DNA from: Oscillospiraceae bacterium
GTDB taxonomy: Bacteria > Bacillota > Clostridia > Oscillospirales > Ruminococcaceae
NCBI GenBank assembly: GCA_003445125.1
Contig: DLVP01000040.1
Location: forward strand, 1-5,573
Length of the DNA stretch: 5,573 bases
Reading direction: 5' to 3'
The position numbers and the translations under genes were made by a program. Positions 1 to 4,688 of this stretch are shown one piece after another. Within the stretch, counting starts at the first letter, position 1. The number at the start of each line of letters is the position of its first letter. Below the pieces are notes generated by a model, which was given only the letters and a program-made list of their open reading frames with translations, made no database searches and had not been told where the DNA came from.

Positions 1-1037
1 TGATTTCCATCGGCAACGGCACCGCCTCGCGCGAGTCGGAAAAATTTGTGGCGGAGCTGCTGCATGAAATGAATCAGCCGGTCGAATACGCCGTGGTCAG
101 CGAAGCGGGCGCGTCGGTGTATTCCGCGTCCAAACTGGCGGCGCAGGAGTTCCCCGATTTTGACGTGTCCCTGCGTTCCGCCGTGTCCATCGCGCGCCGC
201 CTGCAAGACCCGCTGGCAGAGCTTGTGAAGATCGACCCGAAGGCAATCGGCGTCGGGCAGTATCAGCACGATATGCCGCCGAAACAGTTGGACGAAACGC
301 TGTCGGGCGTGGTGGAGGATTGCGTGAATACCGTGGGTGTCGATCTGAACACCGCGTCGCCGTCGCTGTTGTCCCACGTGTCGGGCATCAGCGGGACGCT
401 GGCGAAAAATATCGTGGAATTTCGCGAGGAAAACGGCGGATTCACCGATCGCAAACTGCTTAAAAAGGTCGCCAAGCTCGGACCGAAGGCGTTTGAACAG
501 TGCGCGGGCTTTCTTCGCATTGCCGAAAGCAAGAATCTGCTGGACAATACCGCGGTGCATCCGGAAAGCTATCCCGCCGCCGAAAAGCTGCTGGAGCTGT
601 GCGGATATACGAAGGAGCGCGTGAAAAAGGGCGATTTGTCAGGGCTGAAAGCCGCCGCCGAACTGGTCGGCAAACAAAAGCTCTGCGAGGAGACGGGCGT
701 GGGAATGCTCACGCTCAATGATATTATCACCGAATTGATGAAGCCCGGGCGCGACCCGCGTGACGAGCTGGCAAAACCGCTGCTGAAAACCGATGTCATG
801 GAATTGAAGGATCTCAAACCCGACATGATTCTCGACGGCACGGTGCGCAACGTCATCGATTTCGGCGCATTTGTGGACATCGGCGTGCACGAGGACGGAC
901 TGGTGCATATTTCGCAGATTTGCAATCGCTATATCCGTCACCCCTCCGAGGTGCTGAAAGTCGGAGATATTGTGAAAGTAAAGGTGCTGTCGGTGGATAT
1001 GCAGAGAAAACGTATTGCGCTGACTATGAAGCTGTGA
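1..1037 (+). CDS. tex: Tex-family RNA-binding transcription accessory protein, C-terminal part (5' end outside window)
   Basis: The reading frame is open at the left edge (first full codon at 3) and gives the last 344 residues of a protein whose family is usually 700-780 residues, so roughly the C-terminal half is here. Visible are the end of the YqgF/RNase H-like domain (IGNGTASRE at the very start, then [24 protein letters not shown] and IGVGQYQHD, all Tex hallmarks), a helix-hairpin-helix region (about visible residues 110-175, with VDLNTAS and ENGGF), a KPGRDPRDE linker, and a C-terminal S1 domain (about 273-344, with [17 protein letters not shown] and DGLVHIS). Tex is a conserved cytoplasmic nucleic-acid-binding protein linked to transcription; its exact role is poorly defined in most species. 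An in-frame GTG at 48 is internal, because family-conserved sequence continues upstream of it. The stop lies 5 bases before the dus start, implying co-transcription. Confidence 0.96.
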   Translation, partial: ISIGNGTASRESEKFVAELLHEMNQPVEYAVVSEAGASVYSASKLAAQEFPDFDVSLRSAVSIARRLQDPLAELVKIDPKAIGVGQYQHDMPPKQLDETLSGVVEDCVNTVGVDLNTASPSLLSHVSGISGTLAKNIVEFREENGGFTDRKLLKKVAKLGPKAFEQCAGFLRIAESKNLLDNTAVHPESYPAAEKLLELCGYTKERVKKGDLSGLKAAAELVGKQKLCEETGVGMLTLNDIITELMKPGRDPRDELAKPLLKTDVMELKDLKPDMILDGTVRNVIDFGAFVDIGVHEDGLVHISQICNRYIRHPSEVLKVGDIVKVKVLSVDMQRKRIALTMKL

Positions 1038-1042
1038 CGGAT

Positions 1043-2026
1043 ATGGAAAAAGTGAGCATCGGTTCTCTTGAACTGGAAAAAACCGCCGTGCAGGCGCCGA
1101 TGGCGGGCGTGGCGGATCGCGCGTTCCGAAGACTGTGCCGCGAATTCGGCGCGGCGGCGTGCGTGGGAGAAATGGCAAGCATCAAGGGTTTGTGCTACGG
1201 CGACAAAAATACCCCGAAGCTGCTGGAGGTGACCGAACCCGAACGCCCGATGGGGATTCAGCTGTTCGGAAGCGATCCCGAATATTTCGCCCGTGCGGTG
1301 CTTCTGGCGGAAAAGTTTTCTCCGGATTTCATCGACATCAACATGGGATGTCCCGCTCCGAAGGTGACCGCGACAGGCGCGGGAAGCGCGCTGCTGAAGG
1401 AGCCGAAACTCTGCGGGGAGATTGTGCGCGCCGCGGTGAAAAACAGTCGCGTGCCGGTGACGGTCAAAATCCGCAAGGGCTGGGACGATGAGCATACAAC
1501 TGCGGTGGAGGTCGCCCGATATGTCGAGGAGGCGGGCGCGGCGGCAATCACGGTTCACGGCAGAACGCGCCGTCAGATGTATATGCCGCCCGTGGATCGG
1601 GAAATCATTTTCCGCGTCAAACAGGCGGTGAGCGTGCCGGTCATCGGCAACGGCGATATTGATTCTCCGCAAGCCGCCGCCGAAATGTACCGCGAAACGG
1701 GCTGCGATCTTGTGATGATCGGTCGCGCCGCGCTGGGACAACCGTGGCTGTTTGCGCAGGTGCGCGCGTTTTTGCGCGGCGAACTCGTGCCCGAAACGCC
1801 GTGTGTGGAACAACGGATGAATGTTCTGCGGCGGCAGGTGCGGTGGATGTGCGAAGAAAAGGGTGAATCGGTCGGAATGCGCGAAGCGCGCCGACACGCC
1901 GCATGGTATCTCAAGGGGATGCGCGGCGCGGCGGCAATGCGCCGCGCCTGTAGCGAACTGTCCACCCTTGACGATCTGGAACGTCTGATCGAAGAAGCCG
2001 TCCGTGCGGAACGGGAGGATCGGTAA
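1043..2026 (+). CDS. dusB: tRNA-dihydrouridine synthase, DusB-like
   Basis: A 327-residue flavoenzyme, normal length for bacterial Dus proteins, which use FMN and NADPH to reduce specific uridines in the D-loop of tRNA. Motifs seen: APMAGVADRAFR (residues 18-29) at the start of the TIM barrel, DINMGCPAPKV (98-108) with the catalytic Cys at 103, VTVKIRKGWD (139-148) with the flavin-contacting Lys at 142, VHGRTRRQMY (171-180) with the conserved His at 172, VPVIGNGDI (198-206) and MIGRAALGQPWLF (225-237) for FMN phosphate binding. A helical tRNA-binding tail follows (YLKGMRGAA at 289-297). All expected active-site residues are present. I chose ATG 1043 because family homology begins there; the frame is open back to 920, but that part overlaps tex and has no Dus character. 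No clear Shine-Dalgarno precedes 1043, so translation is probably coupled to tex termination 5 bases upstream. The B subfamily is inferred from overall resemblance; substrate uridines cannot be read from sequence. Confidence 0.95.
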   Translation: MEKVSIGSLELEKTAVQAPMAGVADRAFRRLCREFGAAACVGEMASIKGLCYGDKNTPKLLEVTEPERPMGIQLFGSDPEYFARAVLLAEKFSPDFIDINMGCPAPKVTATGAGSALLKEPKLCGEIVRAAVKNSRVPVTVKIRKGWDDEHTTAVEVARYVEEAGAAAITVHGRTRRQMYMPPVDREIIFRVKQAVSVPVIGNGDIDSPQAAAEMYRETGCDLVMIGRAALGQPWLFAQVRAFLRGELVPETPCVEQRMNVLRRQVRWMCEEKGESVGMREARRHAAWYLKGMRGAAAMRRACSELSTLDDLERLIEEAVRAEREDR

Positions 2027-2027
2027 A

Positions 2028-2033
2028 AGGAGG
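2028..2033 (+). promoter_or_regulatory. Ribosome binding site that sets a TTG start
   Basis: A perfect AGGAGG begins 1 base after the dus stop codon and lies 6 bases before TTG 2040. This spacing is ideal. It favours the TTG over the in-frame ATG at 2004, which lies inside dus and has no comparable site. Confidence 0.88.
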
Positions 2034-2039
2034 ATTCCT

Positions 2040-3083
2040 TTGGAAAAAATACCGCATGAAGACAGTATAAAAAGAGTCCTGAATCGGTACGGTCTGAGCG
2101 CCGATTTCAGCGAATATAAAGCCTATATTGACAGGGAAAAGAACGGCTGGGTGAAGCTGATCGTGTCCGTCCTTCCCGAAAACGGTCCGCGCGTAGTGGT
2201 GAAAATTCTCCGCGAGGACGCTGACGAACGAACCCTCGAGCAGGAACGCGAAAAGACGGAAAAACAGTGCGCGTTTGCGGAAGCGATGCGCAGCCGCGGC
2301 ATCCGCACGCCGAAACATTTTACGGCGGACGGGAAATTCTGCACCAACGAGGAGTATCACGGCATCCCCTGCTGCACGACCGTCGAAGAATGGTGCGGCG
2401 AGGAAGTTTGCGAGATCAACGCAGAGCGGGCGTTTCGGATCGGGGAACTGATGGCGCGGATGCACACGCTGTCGTTGGAAGCTTCCTGCAAAATCGGATG
2501 CGGGACGCTTTTTTCGGCGGCGGGTTGGAACGACGTGGATGCTTTCGACAGGTTCTGCGAAATCACGCAGGACGAGCAGCTGGATCAGCAAACCGTGGGG
2601 AAAATCCGTGCTTTGCGTGACGAAAAACTGCGGGCGATTCGGGAAATGTGGGAAACGCTTCCCAAAGCCGCCGTGCAGGGCGATATTTCTATCAATAACC
2701 TCGTGGACGGCACCGACGGATTGACGGTGTTTGACTATAACAACGCGGGCGACGAGGTGCTGATTTCCGATCTGGTAATGGAAGGCTTGCTGACAGCATA
2801 TGAAATGGAGCTTCCGCAGGGTGCCGATCCCCGGATTCGGGAGACCTTCTTTCCCGCGTTTCTGAACGGGTATCTTTCCGTTCGCAGTCTCAGTGCCGCG
2901 GAGGCACAGGTGGCATGGCTTGTGTATACGCTCTACCGTGCGCTGTGGTTTACAAGAATCGTGTACCGGGAGGACTCTCTCGAAGCGCTTGTGAAAAGGA
3001 AGGATTACGATGCCGCCAACCGTCTGCTCGCGCAGATGCTGGCGGATATGACGCAGCCCGACGACGGAAGATTCCGGAAGTGA
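2040..3083 (+). CDS. Phosphotransferase of the aminoglycoside/choline kinase (APH) fold, substrate unknown
   Basis: A 347-residue cytoplasmic protein with the plan of APH-family small-molecule kinases. The N-lobe has a candidate ATP-binding Lys at 55 in RVVVKIL. The C-lobe has a Brenner-like catalytic loop AVQGDISINNLV (211-222), with the candidate catalytic Asp at 215 and metal-binding Asn at 220, followed by TVFDYNNAGDEVLISDL (229-245), where Asp232 fits the metal-binding Asp of the DFG-equivalent. The usual first residue of the HGD motif is Gln here (Gln213). A Cys-rich stretch with CCTTVEEWCGEEVC (111-124) sits near the hinge. The start is TTG 2040, chosen from the perfect AGGAGG 6 bases upstream. 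The gene follows dus by 13 bases and is probably its operon partner. The family covers antibiotic, choline, homoserine and sugar kinases and many orphans; nothing here identifies the substrate, and calling it a resistance gene would not be supported. Confidence 0.87.
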   Translation: MEKIPHEDSIKRVLNRYGLSADFSEYKAYIDREKNGWVKLIVSVLPENGPRVVVKILREDADERTLEQEREKTEKQCAFAEAMRSRGIRTPKHFTADGKFCTNEEYHGIPCCTTVEEWCGEEVCEINAERAFRIGELMARMHTLSLEASCKIGCGTLFSAAGWNDVDAFDRFCEITQDEQLDQQTVGKIRALRDEKLRAIREMWETLPKAAVQGDISINNLVDGTDGLTVFDYNNAGDEVLISDLVMEGLLTAYEMELPQGADPRIRETFFPAFLNGYLSVRSLSAAEAQVAWLVYTLYRALWFTRIVYREDSLEALVKRKDYDAANRLLAQMLADMTQPDDGRFRK

Positions 3084-3100
3084 CGGACATTTTCAGACAG

Positions 3101-3139
3101 AAAAAAACGGCGCGCCTGCCTTATCGGGCAGGCGCGCCG
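3101..3139 (-). terminator. Intrinsic terminator read on the minus strand
   Basis: The arms CGGCGCGCCTGCC (3108-3120) and GGCAGGCGCGCCG (3127-3139) form a perfect 13-bp GC-rich stem with a 6-base loop. On the + strand the stem is preceded by seven A (3101-3107), so minus-strand RNA would have the stem followed directly by seven U, a classic rho-independent terminator. On the + strand the stem is followed by ACTGACAAAAAG, with no T-run, so efficient stopping of the kinase transcript is doubtful. It is the likely end of the sortase transcript, about 340 bases past that gene's stop codon. Confidence 0.85.
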
Positions 3140-3161
3140 ACTGACAAAAAGCGCAGAACAA

Positions 3162-3189
3162 GGGGCGACCGCCGTATGGCGGTCGCCCC
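3162..3189. repeat. Palindromic repeat, copy 1
   Basis: A perfect 12-bp inverted repeat: GGGGCGACCGCC (3162-3173), loop GTAT (3174-3177), GGCGGTCGCCCC (3178-3189). The 26 bases from 3164 to 3189 are identical to 3441-3466. It resembles the short dispersed palindromic (REP-like) units found between genes in many bacterial genomes; that class is an inference, because only two copies are in view. It is not followed by a T-run on either strand. Confidence 0.85.
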
Positions 3190-3329
3190 AGACCGTCAAT
3201 AAACCGTCGGACCGTTAAAATACGGAGTTATCTACGTGAGGGTTTCCGACTTTCGTGTTTTGCTCTGCAAATCTTAAAATTTTGAGAAAATTCGGAAATC
3301 AAAAATACTATCGCATTTTCACTTACTTC

Positions 3330-3377
3330 GCAGCTCGCGTCCTACCGTATCTATATACGCCGACGGACGCGAGCTGC
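3330..3377. repeat. Long inverted repeat with nested inner hairpin
   Basis: The arms GCAGCTCGCGTCC (3330-3342) and GGACGCGAGCTGC (3365-3377) form a perfect 13-bp stem. Inside it, CGTAT (3346-3350) and ATACG (3355-3359) form a second 5-bp stem with loop CTAT, separated from the outer stem by a small asymmetric internal loop. Neither strand shows a U-run directly after it, so it is not a canonical intrinsic terminator. It could be a dispersed repeat, an RNA-stabilising 3' structure or a protein-binding site; the sequence does not decide between these. Confidence 0.75.
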
Positions 3378-3440
3378 TTGTCTCCGGCGCTTTCTTGACG
3401 TCTGACAGCATGCCAAAAAACAAGTTTTTTGACACACTGA

Positions 3441-3466
3441 GGCGACCGCCGTATGGCGGTCGCCCC
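3441..3466. repeat. Palindromic repeat, copy 2
   Basis: GGCGACCGCC (3441-3450), loop GTAT, GGCGGTCGCC (3455-3464), then CC. It is a 26-base exact match to 3164-3189 in the same orientation, but its left flank differs, so the stem is 10 bp rather than 12. It starts 11 bases past the sortase stop codon on the minus strand, so it would form a hairpin in the 3' end of the sortase message; no U-run follows directly. Confidence 0.85.
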
Positions 3467-3477
3467 TTGTGTTTAAA

Positions 3478-4518
3478 TCAGAACTGCGGTTCTTTGAAGT
3501 CTTTGTTTTTGCTGACGGAAACTTCTTTAAGCGCCGCACCGGCGGGCATGAGCTTTGCCATGATGACGAAACGCTGATCCGAACGCTTGCCATACACACG
3601 GGTGCAGGTGGAAAGGGTCAGGATCTTGTCGCTGGAAGTGACGTCCACGTCAAAATCAAAAATGCTGCGGCTTTTCGCTTCATCGGTCAGATCGGTGAGA
3701 TCGGCGGGGTTTTCGTCAATGTAATAGAAATTGATGTCGGTGTAGAAAACGGCAAAAATCTGCCAGTACATTTCTTCTTCGGTGGTCGAAAAGCTGATAT
3801 AGGGGTTTTCGCGGGCAAAATCGATGTGATCGTATGCCGCGAGCTGGGCAAACCATTTGTCCTTGGTGTCGTTGCCGATACGCGTCGGACGCCAGCAGTT
3901 GGTCCAGTTGTGACCGTAGACGATCGTGTTCTTGGAAAGGTCGCTCCGATCACCGAACGTGCAGGCATAATCCGCCCAGACGCTCGCACCGCCCTTAACG
4001 TACTTTTTGTTGTAGTCGCGGTTGAGGTAATAGCCGGAATTCGGCTCCTGCACCACGCCGTAGTCAATGTTCGTATTCGGAATTTTGATCCAGCCGATCG
4101 TGTCACTGTTTTTCTTTTTCAGCGCGCTGATCTTGGAAGAATCGATCTTCGCCACGTTCACGCCGTATTCGTTGACCGTGGAGGGCTTGCTGGACGTCTC
4201 CTTGCTTGATGTCTCTTTGCTTGAAGTCTCCTTGCTGGACGTTTCTTTGCTGGAGGTGTCCTTGCTTGAAGTCTCTTTACTTGATGAGTCCTTGCTTGAT
4301 GTCTCCTTGCTTGAGGTGTCCTTACTTGATGTCTCTTTGCTCAAAGTGTCCTGCTGCGAGGAAACGGCTTCGGAGGAAGATTCGTCGGTGCTCACATAAT
4401 CCGACATATCCAGTACAATATCCGAGACGATCGGTTCGCTCGGCTTTTCCTTTCCGCAGGCGGCAAGCGCCCCCGCCGTCATACCGACAGCCAGCAGTAC
4501 AGCACAGAATTTTTTCAT
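3478..4518 (-). CDS. srtB: Class B sortase, predicted lipoprotein with pentapeptide-repeat stalk
   Basis: A 346-residue extracytoplasmic cysteine transpeptidase. Class B sortases cleave a sorting signal on a secreted protein and join it to the cell wall or to another protein. Residues 1-21 form a lipoprotein signal peptide: MKK, a hydrophobic stretch and lipobox LAAC with the predicted lipidated Cys at 21. Residues 22-59 are acidic and Ser-rich. Residues 60-111 are about ten pentads (SSKET/SSKDT type). The catalytic domain spans about 115-346, with TIGWIKIPNTNIDYGVVQ (140-157), IVYGHNW (199-205, catalytic His203), TLSTCTRVYG (301-310, catalytic Cys305) and QRFVIMAKL (315-323, Arg316). The triad is complete. 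ATG 4518 is chosen because GAAAGGA (4533-4527) lies 8 bases upstream and the signal peptide begins there; upstream in-frame ATGs at 4551 and 4527 lack a usable site. Most sortases are anchored by a transmembrane helix, so the lipobox is unusual. No recognisable substrate gene is in view. It is transcribed divergently from the gene at 4689. Confidence 0.94.
   Translation of the reverse strand: MKKFCAVLLAVGMTAGALAACGKEKPSEPIVSDIVLDMSDYVSTDESSSEAVSSQQDTLSKETSSKDTSSKETSSKDSSSKETSSKDTSSKETSSKETSSKETSSKETSSKPSTVNEYGVNVAKIDSSKISALKKKNSDTIGWIKIPNTNIDYGVVQEPNSGYYLNRDYNKKYVKGGASVWADYACTFGDRSDLSKNTIVYGHNWTNCWRPTRIGNDTKDKWFAQLAAYDHIDFARENPYISFSTTEEEMYWQIFAVFYTDINFYYIDENPADLTDLTDEAKSRSIFDFDVDVTSSDKILTLSTCTRVYGKRSDQRFVIMAKLMPAGAALKEVSVSKNKDFKEPQF
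4186..4341 (-). repeat. 15-base tandem repeat coding for SSKE(D)T pentads
   Basis: About ten degenerate 15-base units inside the sortase gene encode Lys at every fifth residue (61, 66, 71 and so on to 111), each followed by Glu or Asp and then Thr or Ser. Glu and Asp alternate in the first six units (62-87) and the last four are all Glu. Because the unit is 15 bases, gain or loss of whole units keeps the frame. The encoded stretch is probably a flexible, near-neutral, hydrophilic spacer that holds the catalytic domain away from the membrane. Confidence 0.92.
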
Positions 4519-4526
4519 AAAACGCA

Positions 4527-4533
4527 TCCTTTC
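4527..4533 (-). promoter_or_regulatory. Ribosome binding site of the sortase gene
   Basis: The minus strand reads GAAAGGA with 8 bases between it and ATG 4518. It overlaps the next upstream in-frame ATG (4527-4525), so that one cannot be its start codon. Confidence 0.8.
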
Positions 4534-4539
4534 GACATA

Positions 4540-4552
4540 ATTGAAATTCAAT
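4540..4552. promoter_or_regulatory. Small palindrome at the start of the sortase transcript
   Basis: ATTGAA-A-TTCAAT is a perfect 6+1+6 inverted repeat located just downstream of the predicted sortase -10 element, at about +1 to +13. The position suits a repressor operator. Short AT-rich palindromes also arise by chance, so this is only a candidate. Confidence 0.3.
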
Positions 4553-4559
4553 ATAAGTT

Positions 4560-4588
4560 ATTCTATCATACTTTCGGAAAAAAGTAAA
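4560..4588 (-). promoter_or_regulatory. Sigma-A-type promoter for the sortase gene
   Basis: The minus strand carries -35 TTTACT (4588-4583), a 17-base spacer and -10 TAGAAT (4565-4560). Both hexamers are near consensus and the spacing is optimal. The predicted transcription start is near 4553, giving a leader of about 35 bases with the ribosome binding site in it. Confidence 0.75.
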
Positions 4589-4595
4589 CACTTTT
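4580..4595. promoter_or_regulatory. Inverted repeat over the sortase -35 element
   Basis: AAAAGT (4580-4585), spacer AAAC, ACTTTT (4590-4595). It overlaps the sortase -35 hexamer and lies between the two divergent promoters, where a shared regulator could act. It is short and A/T-rich, so chance is a real possibility. Confidence 0.3.
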
Positions 4596-4609
4596 CTTTC
4601 AGCTTTTTC

Positions 4610-4638
4610 TTGCTAAAAACGGAAAAATGAGGTAAAAT
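4610..4638 (+). promoter_or_regulatory. Sigma-A-type promoter for the gene at 4689
   Basis: -35 TTGCTA (4610-4615), a 17-base spacer and -10 TAAAAT (4633-4638). The predicted start is near 4645, giving a leader of about 44 bases. Its -35 lies 21 bases from the -35 of the opposing sortase promoter, so the two are back to back. Confidence 0.7.
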
Positions 4639-4658
4639 AGAAGGAGAGTATGTCAAAA

Positions 4659-4674
4659 TGCCGTGAAAACGGCA
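4659..4674 (+). promoter_or_regulatory. Leader hairpin with GAAA tetraloop touching the ribosome binding site
   Basis: TGCCGT (4659-4664), loop GAAA (4665-4668), ACGGCA (4669-4674) form a 6-bp stem closed by a GNRA-type tetraloop. The last stem base is the first base of the Shine-Dalgarno AGAAGGAG (4674-4681), which lies 7 bases before ATG 4689. The fold would hide an upstream in-frame ATG region rather than the ribosome binding site itself. A regulatory role is inference. Confidence 0.5.
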
Positions 4675-4688
4675 GAAGGAGAAACTGT

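Larger units (their letters stand above)
3084..3477. other. Non-coding convergence region rich in hairpins
   Basis: These 394 bases lie between the converging kinase (+) and sortase (-) genes. I see no credible gene. They contain four strong inverted repeats (listed separately), an AT-rich stretch at about 3211-3320 between the second and third, and a weak A/T hairpin at 3414-3431 (seven A/T-rich pairs around CAAG). Short reading frames crossing the region mainly translate the palindromes and have no recognisable protein character. No + strand hairpin is followed directly by a T-run, so the end of the tex-dus-kinase transcript is not obvious. Confidence 0.8.

Noticed and set aside
920..1042. 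Upstream extension of the Dus reading frame to an ATG inside tex
   Set aside because: The added 41 residues are tex S1-domain DNA read in another frame and have no Dus character; family homology starts at 1043.
2004..2039. ATG start for the kinase inside the end of dus
   Set aside because: It has no good ribosome binding site, whereas TTG 2040 has a perfect AGGAGG at 6 bases.
2040..3083. Aminoglycoside resistance gene
   Set aside because: Only the general APH fold is visible; the substrate is not predictable and the gene sits in a housekeeping-type operon.
3005..3199. Short frames crossing the palindromes (also 3351-3599 on the minus strand and 2915-3202 on the + strand)
   Set aside because: They largely translate the palindromic repeats and the ends of flanking genes, without start signals or protein-like character.
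3162..3466. CRISPR array
   Set aside because: Only two repeat copies about 250 bases apart, perfectly palindromic, with no regular spacers and no cas genes.
3084..3477. Insertion sequence remnant
   Set aside because: No transposase fragment and no target-site duplication that I can identify; the inverted repeats are internal palindromes rather than opposing ends.
4067..4399. Leu/Val/Ser-repeat proteins on the + strand opposite the sortase repeat
   Set aside because: They are antisense readings of the 15-base repeat; the real protein is the sortase on the minus strand with catalytic motifs, ribosome binding site and promoter.
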